This document shows positions 1 to 7,582 of a stretch of 64,000 nucleotides of DNA, in pieces (within the stretch, counting starts at the first letter, position 1; the number at the start of each line of letters is the position of its first letter). The stretch is from positions 1,240,001 through 1,304,000 of the forward strand of contig NZ_CP062165.1 in the NCBI RefSeq assembly GCF_014844075.1. The letters run 5' to 3'. The translations under genes and the position numbers were made by a program. This DNA comes from Paenibacillus sp. JNUCC-31 (lineage in GTDB: Bacteria; Bacillota; Bacilli; Paenibacillales; Paenibacillaceae). Under the pieces are notes generated by a model. The model was not told where the DNA came from. It saw nothing but the letters and a program-made list of their open reading frames with translations, and searched no databases.

Positions 1-380
1 CATTGGAACTGTTTAGGATCAGTCTTCTTCCAATAATCTTTAGGCAACTGTAAAATAACAGGTTTGCCATCAATCTTTATGATTAAATCAGCTTTCTCAA
101 AATCGGGATATCTTGTACAAAGCTTCATAGGTACATCAGGTATTTTTTCCAGTTCTTTCGCGCGTTCTCTAATCAACTTAATCTGCTTCTGAGTCAAAGA
201 ATCCCCACCCGGTATATTTCTCCATTTCAAAGGGGCATTTGAATTAACTTTCTCCGCGTAAACTGTAGTATAGTCATCTAATACTTCATCAAACTTCTTA
301 TTACCTGACAAGAAATTGTCAATGTTTTGTAAATGGGGTGGTTTACTTCCACAATCTTTTTTCCAATTACCACCATTATA
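1..380 (-). CDS. Partial orphan toxin module, WHH-type HNH nuclease candidate, cut by window edge
   Basis: A minus-strand frame stays open from a stop at 381-383 to the left edge, encoding about 126 residues without an obvious start. It contains a stretch reading IPGGDSLTQKQIKLIRERAK followed by a RYPDF motif and ends at KQFQW. In HNH/Endo VII superfamily toxins of the WHH type a similar segment precedes the TWHH catalytic motif, which here would lie outside the window. It sits about 50 bases beyond the repeat element after the neighbouring immunity gene, the place expected for the next cassette. The family call is by memory of related toxins, not by the catalytic residues, which are not visible. 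No upstream linker is attached, so it is probably a truncated, silent module. Confidence 0.5.
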
Positions 381-432
381 TCAACTTGCCTGACGCTCTG
401 TTTTCAGAAAAAAAGGAGAAAACGAGGAAAAC

Positions 433-620
433 AAAAAACAGGTCAATCATGGTGGTATATGACCATAATCACCTGTTCAATGTAAAGGAACAGCATTATT
501 TAAGTTATAAAATTCATGCATTTGATGTGCGTACAAACATATTTAGTAAAACTTCATATGGGGCTGATAAGGGTTAAGTCTGATTGAGCATTGCTACCCA
601 TTCCACTCGGCACTGCAGCC
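433..620. repeat. Post-immunity repeat element, copy R1
   Basis: About 190 bases closely resembling copies at 2825-3015 and 17821-18013 (same orientation), with a short inverted piece at 16985-17045. Shared landmarks in order are the hairpin GGT-loop-ACC block, a TGTAA(C/A)GGAA block, TTATAAAATT, a GTGCGTACAA-like block and a GCACTG-like end. It begins only a few bases after the stop of the pentapeptide immunity gene. The strand bearing the immunity gene meets a terminator-like hairpin at the far end of the element. Confidence 0.75.
438..476 (-). terminator. Rho-independent terminator inside repeat R1
   Basis: Arms ACAGGT and ACCTGT enclose a second inner stem (ATCATGGT with ACCATAAT). On the minus strand the stem is followed by TTTTTTG. 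It would end transcripts coming from the pentapeptide immunity gene. Confidence 0.7.
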
Positions 621-627
621 AATCCTC

Positions 628-1230
628 TTAGCCACTTACTTCACATTTTTCTAACATCCATTTCTTTGCTTCATCTGATTTCAACAAAATTGGTTTCTCC
701 AACGTACCAATATTAATACTTTTAATATGAGCTTCTTCTACACCTTTAATATTTTTCAAAGTCACTCCGCTTAATAAAGTTTCTTCAAACGTCGCTACAC
801 TTATATCTATATTTTCTAGTGTTGCCCAACTAAAATCCGTTAAGTAAAACGATACATTAATCAAATTACAATCTACTAAATATGCATTTCTAAATATTGC
901 TTCCCAACAATCACCTTTACTAAATCTACTGTTTTTAACGACGCAACCGGAAAAATTTGTATATCTTAGATCTGATTTATAAAAATCACATTTATCTAAA
1001 TATGCATTTTTAAATGATGACGAGGCTAATAATGATGTGTGAAAATCGATATTTTCCAGTTTGAGATCATCAAAAGTACACTCTATTAAATATGCTTGTT
1101 CAAGCAATATATGGGATAAATCAAAACTTCTTAAGTCCACTTCATCTAACTTTAACATTTCCCCTTCTTTACCAATTGTCTCAACCCATTTTTTATGCAA
1201 ATCAAACTTCCTATTAAGATTTCCTTCCAT
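628..1230 (-). CDS. Pentapeptide-repeat protein, candidate immunity protein
   Basis: 200 residues. The region from about residue 30 to 165 shows five-residue periodicity of the A(D/N)Lxx type (for example FKNAYLDKCDFYKSDLRYTN), predicting a right-handed quadrilateral beta-helix. Pentapeptide proteins are known as DNA mimics that protect gyrase, and they also occur as immunity proteins. Here the gene starts 12 bases after the toxin gene at 1243-2367 and is followed directly by the R1 repeat, the same arrangement as the other toxin-immunity pairs. That points to immunity against the upstream restriction-fold toxin. RBS GGGGTGGG precedes the ATG. The specific mechanism is inference. Confidence 0.7.
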   Translation of the reverse strand: MEGNLNRKFDLHKKWVETIGKEGEMLKLDEVDLRSFDLSHILLEQAYLIECTFDDLKLENIDFHTSLLASSSFKNAYLDKCDFYKSDLRYTNFSGCVVKNSRFSKGDCWEAIFRNAYLVDCNLINVSFYLTDFSWATLENIDISVATFEETLLSGVTLKNIKGVEEAHIKSINIGTLEKPILLKSDEAKKWMLEKCEVSG

Positions 1231-1242
1231 TTTCCCACCCCT

Positions 1243-2367
1243 TCAAGGATACCATATTATTTTATCTGTTACTCCTTCTTCATCAATTGCTTTCTTGAGT
1301 TGTTCAACATGCTTAGGCTCCATTTTTCTCGTGTCAATAATTACATTGTTCCCATTATCAAATTCTTTTTGCAGCTTTTTCATACCTTGTTTGATAGTAA
1401 AGGCACCCTTTTTGGGATTTGTTATAGGAACTCCATTGTCACTACTTGGGTATGATTCAAAGCTTTTCACGTCCCACTTTAAACCTGAAGAAGTATCAAT
1501 AAACTCTGCTCCATTTTCTGCTTGTGGATCACGTATTAGCTTTCCTACTTGACCTCTTTCTTCTACTGCTAATCCAACTTCCCTTTCCCTTATATTTTTA
1601 GGTTCTATTTTCCCATTACTTGCTGGATCTCGAGCTAAGTCTTCCAACTCCTTCTGAGTTCTACCGCCCGTATAATTTCCATCCTTATCATAAAGGTTAG
1701 GTTTGTTACCTTTACCCGTCGCCTCAGTACCTTCCAGTTTATCCTTCGGTTTGTTTGTATTCTCCTCTGGTTTCTCCGGTTCGGATGATTTAGGCGGTTT
1801 CGTATCGGCTTGCGGTTTACCTTCGTCCTTTTTCTTAGATGGAGATGGCTTCCACGTATTCACTTCATTCGGCGTTTCATTTTTTTCTGGTTTCGTCTTC
1901 GATGTCATGCTATTTTTCGGTGTTGTCGTTGCATTAGGTTCATTCGTTTTCGAAGAAGGTGTACTATCCGAATTTTGTTTCGGTTTCGACGGGTTCCCTA
2001 CAGGTTTGGAGGTCGATCCTGTTTCACTGTTTGCTGACTTGCCATTCCCCGAAGCAGCCTCACCCGTTTTGTTCGTCTTATTATTGCTCCAATGACTTCC
2101 TCCGCCAGAAACAGCATGCATCATCTGGCTTTTTTCCCATTGTTTTTTGAAAAAACTCTTCACTTTGGGCATCATAGTCTTAAATGCATTGTTGCTAGTT
2201 TTGGGCGACATTGTTCCTTTTGCCTGCGGGATGGGCCGTCCGAGGCCTGCATAGCCACCTGCTGAACCTCCTCTGCGATTCATACCAAATTGCGTATCCA
2301 TCCCTTTTTGCATGGCGTCTTGTTGGTTATATCCATCAAGTAGTTCAGCTAATTCTTCATTGCTCAT
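1243..2367 (-). CDS. Orphan linker-toxin module with putative restriction-endonuclease-fold C-terminus
   Basis: 374 residues. Residues 1-100 are the end of a VgrG-type linker (SAGG...PIPQA, then SHWSNNKTNKTGE). Residues 100-218 are a Pro/Lys/Ser/Thr-rich stalk ending in EGTEATGKG, and about 220-374 are the variable toxin. The toxin has an EREVGLAVEE helix (261-270), then AEFIDTSSGLKWDVKSF with E288, D299 and K301 arranged like a PD-(D/E)XK catalytic core. Such folds occur in CdiA and Rhs DNases. The linker closely matches the module at 15903-16889, not the SNHDSKK family. There is no convincing RBS at the ATG, so expression as an independent gene is uncertain. It is paired with the pentapeptide gene downstream. 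Fold assignment is motif-based. Confidence 0.6.
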   Translation of the reverse strand: MSNEELAELLDGYNQQDAMQKGMDTQFGMNRRGGSAGGYAGLGRPIPQAKGTMSPKTSNNAFKTMMPKVKSFFKKQWEKSQMMHAVSGGGSHWSNNKTNKTGEAASGNGKSANSETGSTSKPVGNPSKPKQNSDSTPSSKTNEPNATTTPKNSMTSKTKPEKNETPNEVNTWKPSPSKKKDEGKPQADTKPPKSSEPEKPEENTNKPKDKLEGTEATGKGNKPNLYDKDGNYTGGRTQKELEDLARDPASNGKIEPKNIREREVGLAVEERGQVGKLIRDPQAENGAEFIDTSSGLKWDVKSFESYPSSDNGVPITNPKKGAFTIKQGMKKLQKEFDNGNNVIIDTRKMEPKHVEQLKKAIDEEGVTDKIIWYP

Positions 2368-2385
2368 CGTCGTACGTTTGATTCT

Positions 2386-2790
2386 TCAGGATAAAAACTT
2401 CTTTTCTTCGAGACTTAGCTCTTGAGTCTCCCAATAGTCATAACTGCCCAGTTCCTCTACCGTGATATGAGGCCTACCTATATTGAAGGTGATATTCGCA
2501 AAATGGGGACCTACGAAAAGAATATTGTATTCCTCCGGGTTTTCCATCACTTTGTTGAAATATTCCAGCGAACTTCTCAGGTCCTGATCCGCCTGTTGTT
2601 TCGTCCACTTTGCCTCGTTCTCCTGCTGTTGCAGTTCAATCAAAACATTCGTAAGTCGGTCCAGCAAATTCGGCACTGAAGGCTTGAAGGAGCCCAGCTT
2701 AGAAGCGCCTCGATGAGCCCTGTGGCGGCAACGGTGGTTCCGACCAATCCACCTGGTATCATAACTGTAACGGCACAGTTGTGAATGATT
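2386..2790 (-). pseudogene. Decayed VgrG linker relic (hydrophobic segment plus start of linker)
   Basis: Reading the minus strand from about 2790, one frame gives a Gly/Ala/Val-rich segment (MIPGGLVGTTVAATG). After a frame change a GSFKPSVPNLLDRL block follows, matching GSFKPSALSLLDRL of the full-length VgrG-toxin (its residues 581-594). The open frame 2386-2676 (96 codons) continues with divergent sequence and stops 18 bases before the ATG of the toxin module at 1243-2367. It is therefore the upstream remainder of the same trunk, now split by a stop and a frameshift. The divergence suggests it derives from a second VgrG lineage. Confidence 0.6.
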
Positions 2791-2824
2791 TCAAAAAAAC
2801 TGTAAGAAAACAAACATTATAATA

Positions 2825-3015
2825 AAACAGGTTAATCATGGTGGTATCTGTCCATAATCAACCTGCTTGATGTAACGGTATAGCTTTATTTAGGGTATAA
2901 AATTAAAACAGTTGATGTGCGTACAACCGAAATGGAGAAATCTTAAATCTTAATACGGGAATTACATGGGTCGTATGTGTTATTAGTTGAATGATGGGTT
3001 CATTCAGCACTGGTT
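2825..3015. repeat. Post-immunity repeat element, copy R2
   Basis: Second long copy of the roughly 190-base element. It starts about 13 bases after the stop of the immunity gene at 3028 and ends in a minus-strand terminator hairpin (CAGGTT...AACCTG, followed by TTTTATT on that strand). Beyond it lies the decayed VgrG linker of the next module. Confidence 0.75.
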
Positions 3016-3027
3016 AGCTCCCAAACC

Positions 3028-3765
3028 TCAATCCATATAATCTATGACATTCAATATTGTATCTCTCAACGCAATATAGTTCGTTCCTTCATAAGGCAAT
3101 ATTTCCTCGTATATTTTTGCAAATGATTTTTTCAACTCTGATTCTTCAATCTCAGGAATTTCACTTTCCATCATTTCTACTAATTCCAGAAACATACTTA
3201 ATTTCAGGGAAAAATCAGGTTCAGCAGCTCCTCTCGCCTCAACAAAATGAATGCCATCAGAAATAATATGCTTACTAGCATTTACAAGAATGAATCCAAC
3301 CATCTCATCAGTTTGCAGAACAAAAGAAAAATTCCCAGTCATACTCACTAAAACAACTCGCTCCGATTTATTCCATTTCTCTGAATAAGAAATTATCTTA
3401 TCCTCTTTAGTATAATATTCTGTTATATGGGACAATTTATTGCTGAAATTTTTCTTTACTCTTAATTTGATGCTTCCGCTTTTTACTTCAAACTGTTTTA
3501 TATCCGATTCTTCTTTGATAACATTTATGGGTTCTGTTAGCTTTATTACAGCTCCAGAAAAATTCAAATCATCTTTATTAAATAAAATAGTATCCGCATC
3601 AGACCATAACCAATCAAAACTTCCATATGAGGTTTTTTTTAGTTCTTCTATTTCTTTGTAATCTTTCGCCTTACCAATCCAGATAATTTGACTGGATAAG
3701 TACCATCTTATTTCTTCATTAATATCGCTTAAATTGTGATCAATTATCACTTTCATAGTTTTCAT
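3028..3765 (-). CDS. Unrecognised immunity-type protein
   Basis: 245 residues, soluble, acidic, with no signal peptide and no membrane segment. I do not recognise a family. Its ATG overlaps the last four bases of the toxin gene at 3762-4817, so translation is probably coupled, and it is followed immediately by repeat R2. Both facts mark it as the cognate immunity protein. Visible features are an N-terminal Trp-rich block (EIRWYLSSQIIWIG, WLW) and a C-terminal acidic helical region (about residues 195-225). The coding sequence is visibly AT-richer than the linker portions of the toxin genes. Confidence 0.6.
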   Translation of the reverse strand: MKTMKVIIDHNLSDINEEIRWYLSSQIIWIGKAKDYKEIEELKKTSYGSFDWLWSDADTILFNKDDLNFSGAVIKLTEPINVIKEESDIKQFEVKSGSIKLRVKKNFSNKLSHITEYYTKEDKIISYSEKWNKSERVVLVSMTGNFSFVLQTDEMVGFILVNASKHIISDGIHFVEARGAAEPDFSLKLSMFLELVEMMESEIPEIEESELKKSFAKIYEEILPYEGTNYIALRDTILNVIDYMD

Positions 3766-4817
3766 GGTATTATTTGAGTTGCAGGCGGCATAGTTCCTCC
3801 ACTAGGAGTGGGAATATTTCCATTTACTATTGAGTCATGTGTGACGGGCATACCAGGATCTGTCGGTTTTCCACCAAATATAGCAGCACCACTTTCACCT
3901 CTCGCCCCATCTGGTCCATAACTAGTAATTACATTCCCTTTGGAACTGCCTTTGCTCTCAACTATTACCACATTATCCCCTTTCCTATATATTAAGTTTT
4001 GAGAATTGTTTCCTGAAACATATACTGCGTCAGGTTTTGATAAAATCTCTAGCTCTTTCTCTTTTCCAAGTCTACCATGATAGTTACTTGCATATTTAAC
4101 TTTTCCGTCCTTGGCTTTAGCACTAATATCGAATGCAGATTTAGCCTGCTTTTCAAACCCTTTAGGTACGCCTTTACCTTTACCCGTCCCCTCAGCCTCT
4201 GATTCACTTTTTTGTCTTTCGTCCTCTTCCCTTTTACGTTTTTCCTCCTCTTTTTTCTTTTTATCATCTTTACCTTTTCCTTTTTTCTTCGATGAATCTT
4301 GTTTCCACTGATTATGATTGTTGGGAATCTGATTATCTTTCTTGTTAGTGCTAGATGAATTTGTTCCTTCACTCTCGCTCGACTTTTTCCCTGTACCTGT
4401 ATTTGATCCTGCAGTATCCGGTTCTCCGGATGTTTGGGTCTTCTTACTGGTATTCGGAGTCGGATCCTCTATCTTTCGACTACTTGATGGCCCTGTTTCT
4501 TCACCATTGTCAGGCTTCTTCCCTGTACCTGGACTCGATGCAGTAGCATCCGTTTCACCTGACGATTGCGACTTCTTACTGCTGCTCGGGGTCTGATTCG
4601 GTTTATAGCCATTGCTGGAGGAACTTGTTCCTGCCCCATCGCTTGACTTATTCCCAGCGTTCGAGCTTGTTTTCCCTCCGGAACCCACTTCCCCGGCATT
4701 ACCCGACTCTTTGGGCTTGTTTTTTCCCAAGTTGCCCCAAGGCTGAAACCGGATGACCTGGCTCTCTTTATAATAATCGCTGACGGCTTTAACAATCACA
4801 TCTTTTGACTTTTTCAC
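3762..4817 (-). CDS. Orphan linker-toxin module with unrecognised C-terminal toxin
   Basis: 351 residues. It has a short N-terminus (residues 1-25), then a long Ser/Gly/Lys-rich stalk (about 30-215) with repeated SSKK/TGKK units and a highly charged KKKGKGKDDKKKKEEEKRK tract. An EGTGKGKG junction and about 130 C-terminal residues follow. The C-terminus holds YHGRLGKEKELEIL, VYVSGNN, VIVESKGSSKGNVITSYGP and PVTHDSI motifs. The His, Lys, Ser and Tyr placement would suit a metal-independent RNase of the BECR (barnase/EndoU/colicin) type, but that is a guess. The stalk differs from both other linker families. The first codon is GTG without a clear RBS. Confidence 0.55.
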   Translation of the reverse strand: MKKSKDVIVKAVSDYYKESQVIRFQPWGNLGKNKPKESGNAGEVGSGGKTSSNAGNKSSDGAGTSSSSNGYKPNQTPSSSKKSQSSGETDATASSPGTGKKPDNGEETGPSSSRKIEDPTPNTSKKTQTSGEPDTAGSNTGTGKKSSESEGTNSSSTNKKDNQIPNNHNQWKQDSSKKKGKGKDDKKKKEEEKRKREEDERQKSESEAEGTGKGKGVPKGFEKQAKSAFDISAKAKDGKVKYASNYHGRLGKEKELEILSKPDAVYVSGNNSQNLIYRKGDNVVIVESKGSSKGNVITSYGPDGARGESGAAIFGGKPTDPGMPVTHDSIVNGNIPTPSGGTMPPATQIIP

Positions 4818-4987
4818 AAATGTCTTTGTTTAACGTTCGTACTGTATCCTTCAAAACTTTCCCCAGCTGCTCACAGCTACAATTCTATGCTCTGATAATG
4901 AACAGCTTGAATGACCTGTTTTGTGCACTCCCAGCGATAGTGCCCTGCTTTGTCTGAGGGTTAAGGTAAGGTACAGAAAAATCTAGG

Positions 4988-5200
4988 TTAAATTTTACTT
5001 ATTACTTCTTTAATTCGAATAGATAGATCTCTCTTCTCATCTTCTGTTAATTGTTCACCTAATCATTTAAATCAAATTCTTCCAAATCATTTTCAAATTC
5101 TAAAATCTGTTCGTTTTCCTTAATTTCATATTTAATTAGTATTTCAACAAGTATAGTTTTTACCACGATATTTTCACTAAGTTCGTGAGAATTTATATTG
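4988..5200 (-). pseudogene. Frameshifted relic of a small acidic (immunity-like) gene
   Basis: On the minus strand a frame reads KENEQILEFENDLEEFDLN and then meets a stop. Dropping one base lets it continue as LGEQLTEDEKRDLSIRIKEV to a stop at 4988-4990. The fragment is acidic and AT-rich like the immunity genes. It lies between the toxin at 3762-4817 and the Tdi1-like gene, so it is probably the remains of an orphan immunity gene whose toxin was lost. Nothing else is recognisable in 4818-4987 and 5201-5250. Confidence 0.45.
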
Positions 5201-5250
5201 TTTTATTTATTTCTGTTTGGTCCAATGAATTTCACACCAGATATAAAATA

Positions 5251-5290
5251 AGCCTATTCCTCCGTAGAAATGTCCAAGTTGGAATAGGCT
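5251..5290 (-). terminator. Terminator after the Tdi1-like immunity gene
   Basis: A 10-bp perfect stem, AGCCTATTCC with GGAATAGGCT, is followed on the minus strand by TTATTTTAT. It lies 38 bases after the stop of the gene ending at 5329. Confidence 0.75.
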
Positions 5291-5328
5291 GGCAGGCTAT
5301 GATTTTCGTTCATTGTTCATACTGCAAT

Positions 5329-5883
5329 TTATTCGATAGGCCCCATAAATTGAGTGATTAAATAAATATGCTCAATAAGTTTAACTTTGCTTAAACTCTC
5401 AATTCTTTCATATCCACCAAGTCCAAGAATTGGAACATATCCGAAACATTCATCAAATTTTATTTCACCATATTTTTCAATTGCTTCAGTAAAAGGTAAC
5501 CAATCTAGCTCTTCTTCTAAAAAACTCTCATCGTTTATATCTTCAAAGAAGAAATCAAATCCAGCAGCTATTACATTTACCGTACCTTTCCGATAATTAA
5601 GTAGGTTTAAGTATCTTCCTTTTTCCCAAACAATTAGATCTCCCATAGATGTAGTAAACAATGGAATTGAATCCTCATGTCTAACGTACAGGTCTACTAA
5701 TATTCCCTTGAAATCATCAGGATTTATTATTTTTAAATAACCATTCAGGATACTTCCAAAGCCATATTCACTCCAAATATCGGTAATTTCTGTAGGAATT
5801 AATCCTTTATAATTTTCGATAACTGCATCCGATGCTTTCTCTTCTAACACAAAAAACTGGAACGCAGTTGGCTTATCTGACAT
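5329..5883 (-). CDS. GAD-like/DUF1851 immunity protein, Tdi1 family
   Basis: About 184 residues from the ATG at 5883, which has GAGGTGA five bases upstream (a GTG lies nine bases earlier). The N-terminal half (SEYGFGSILNGYLKIINPDDF) resembles the GAD-like domain. The C-terminal half (VIAAGFDFFFEDIND through DECFGYVPILGLGG) resembles DUF1851, whose members typically end in FGYVPxLxLGG. This combination is known from Tdi1, the immunity protein of the Agrobacterium T6SS DNase Tde1. The gene starts about 10 bases after the Ntox15-type toxin at 5894-6799, which supports the same pairing here. It is cytosolic and expected to bind and block the nuclease domain. Confidence 0.8.
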   Translation of the reverse strand: MSDKPTAFQFFVLEEKASDAVIENYKGLIPTEITDIWSEYGFGSILNGYLKIINPDDFKGILVDLYVRHEDSIPLFTTSMGDLIVWEKGRYLNLLNYRKGTVNVIAAGFDFFFEDINDESFLEEELDWLPFTEAIEKYGEIKFDECFGYVPILGLGGYERIESLSKVKLIEHIYLITQFMGPIE

Positions 5884-5893
5884 ACAAGTCACC

Positions 5894-6799
5894 TCAGTAC
5901 TTTAATTTAATATTTAGAAAGGTTGATTCTCTTTCTTCTTTGGTCATGGTACTTGCAATTTCCCTAATTTGTTTATCTAACTCACGTATTCTTGATTTCC
6001 ATTGTGAGCCAATTGATGAGTTAACTCTTTTGTCGCCCACTCCTCCAATTTTTTCAGGCTTTCCACCTGCAATTTGATCTGGATTATGGAGAGCAGCTTG
6101 TTCCTTCAACCACTCTTCTGCTTTTTTATTCGCCTCTTCCCTGGATAAACCTTGCTTACGTAATTCAGTAACTTTTTCCTTCAATGCTTCCTGTCGAGCC
6201 AGTTTTTGAGCGGCATCCCCTTCTAATGCCCTACCGTCCCTCAGATATCTATCACGGTTCTGTATAAACTCTTCAACCGTTAGGGAATTAATCCCTTCTT
6301 CTTGGGCCTTCAATTGTCTTTCAAATTCTATTTTGTCATGTTTAGGATTTATCTTAAATTTAATTTCAACTTCGGATATCCTCGGAACATCAACTCCGCC
6401 CGATCCTTTACCAGCTTCTTGATTGTAGTTCGGTTTAGCATCATCCTGATTATCTTGTTGCTTGGGTGGCTTATTGTTGTCTTTTGGCTTCGCACTTGAA
6501 CCGTCTGTGTCCTTATTCGAAGAGCTTGGTTTTGAGCCTGCTGGTTTTTCAGGCACGGCGGTTGAACCGGGTTTTACCGTCAGCTTCGGAGTTTCGGGTG
6601 CTGTCTTGGGAGGTTTCCCGGCATTGGAAGCTACTTCCTCACCGCTAGATTTCCATAAAGTGCTTGAACTTGGTTTTTTCGAATCATGATTCGATAAGAA
6701 GCCTTTATCCTTCTCATAAGCTTGCATGGCCGCCTGGTCGCTATACGGGCCTCCAGATATGCTAGATAGTGCTGTCTGAAGATCACTAATTTTGATCAC
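5894..6799 (-). CDS. Chimeric linker-toxin module with Ntox15/Tde1-like DNase domain
   Basis: 301 residues. Residues about 20-33 (DQAAMQAYEKDKG) match the middle of the VgrG linker and jump directly to LSNHDSKKPSS, which lies more than 130 residues later in the full-length VgrG-toxin. The N-terminus is therefore a deletion chimera. The stalk runs to about residue 135 and ends in NQEAGKGSGG. The C-terminal domain (about 140-301) is helical with ALHNPDQIAGG, giving the HxxD signature (H238, D241) of polymorphic toxin type 15, the family of the T6SS DNase Tde1. The GTG start is preceded by GGAGAG at good spacing, so unlike most modules it may be independently translated. Immunity gene follows. 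Confidence 0.75.
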   Translation of the reverse strand: MIKISDLQTALSSISGGPYSDQAAMQAYEKDKGFLSNHDSKKPSSSTLWKSSGEEVASNAGKPPKTAPETPKLTVKPGSTAVPEKPAGSKPSSSNKDTDGSSAKPKDNNKPPKQQDNQDDAKPNYNQEAGKGSGGVDVPRISEVEIKFKINPKHDKIEFERQLKAQEEGINSLTVEEFIQNRDRYLRDGRALEGDAAQKLARQEALKEKVTELRKQGLSREEANKKAEEWLKEQAALHNPDQIAGGKPEKIGGVGDKRVNSSIGSQWKSRIRELDKQIREIASTMTKEERESTFLNIKLKY

Positions 6800-6894
6800 A
6801 CAAACGAGATCTCTCCAGTTTCCATAAATGTAATAACCACACCTTTAGGTAATCGATGTAACAACTACAGCCATTTCATGAAACTAATAACAAA

Positions 6895-6930
6895 AACTCA
6901 CTCCTGACTCATTTTTCGAGTAGGAGTAAG
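6895..6930 (-). terminator. Imperfect terminator hairpin in the 6800-7132 gap
   Basis: ACTCACTCCTGACTC pairs imperfectly with GAGTAGGAGTAAG. On the minus strand the stem is followed by TTTTTGTTATT. It lies about 200 bases after the YezG-type gene that ends at 7133. The rest of 6800-7132 is AT-rich and shows no gene or recognisable repeat. Confidence 0.5.
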
Positions 6931-7132
6931 CCTTTAAAATTCATCATATGGAAAATTATTTTAATAACTTTCTAGAACTAAAATAATCAATTAATATTTT
7001 ATGTTATTTTATCCTGAAACGGGCCATTCTTTTGTCTGACTCCTAATTATGCTAGATACGAACCACTGGGTAGACTTTACTTTCAGTTTAGTCTAGACAT
7101 ACCTTTTAGATATATATATATATATTCAATTT

Positions 7133-7570
7133 TCACATTCTACTTACTTCTTCAAACCACTCGTCGAAAACCTCACTTGCACTTTTTGATAGATTGGTGA
7201 ATTTTAAATCATAAGAATAAGTAGCCTCTAATTTATTCTTAATCACATCATAGGTTAGTTTCATTTCTGTCGGCATTTCACGATTATATTTTTCAAACAA
7301 ATTAATTATTTTTAGCAGGTCTTCGTTTCCTATTCTTAGCAATGCATACTGCCTTTCCTCAGAAACATCAATTTCACTATATATTTCATTGACTTTGTGC
7401 TTTTCAACAAAAACATCATTTATCTTATAAAATACATCCATTCCATATTCGCCTAATTCATGGTAGCAACAAATATAGATAACATCTGCGCGTTTATCAA
7501 CGTACTCTAAGCAGATTGAAACGATATCAGATTGTAACTCTGAAAAATAATCCTCAAATATTTTCCCCAA
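7133..7570 (-). CDS. YezG/DUF600-family immunity protein (copy 1)
   Basis: 145 residues from a TTG start preceded by a perfect AGGAGG. It matches the pattern of the DUF600 family, whose member YezG is the antitoxin of the Bacillus subtilis LXG toxin YeeF. Seen here are a helical N-terminus (FSELQSDIVSICLEYV), a VIYICCYHE strand, a MPTEMKL block and a C-terminal WFEEV. It lies 12 bases downstream of the non-specific endonuclease module at 7583-8632. It is a clear paralogue of the gene at 15430-15885, which follows a paralogous toxin, so both pairs descend from one duplication. It is expected to inhibit the nuclease in the cytosol. Confidence 0.8.
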   Translation of the reverse strand: MGKIFEDYFSELQSDIVSICLEYVDKRADVIYICCYHELGEYGMDVFYKINDVFVEKHKVNEIYSEIDVSEERQYALLRIGNEDLLKIINLFEKYNREMPTEMKLTYDVIKNKLEATYSYDLKFTNLSKSASEVFDEWFEEVSRM

Positions 7571-7582
7571 TTAATTAACCTC

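Noticed and set aside
338-577. Plus-strand 79-codon open frame
   Set aside because: It overlaps the R1 repeat and a minus-strand toxin relic, has no RBS, and its sequence is explained by the repeat.
1703-2150. Long plus-strand frames rich in Phe, Ser and Gly opposite the stalk regions (also at 4342, 8082, 11388, 14575, 16330, 19025)
   Set aside because: They are mirror images of the Pro/Lys/Ser-rich stalks, recur wherever the stalk recurs and have no RBS.
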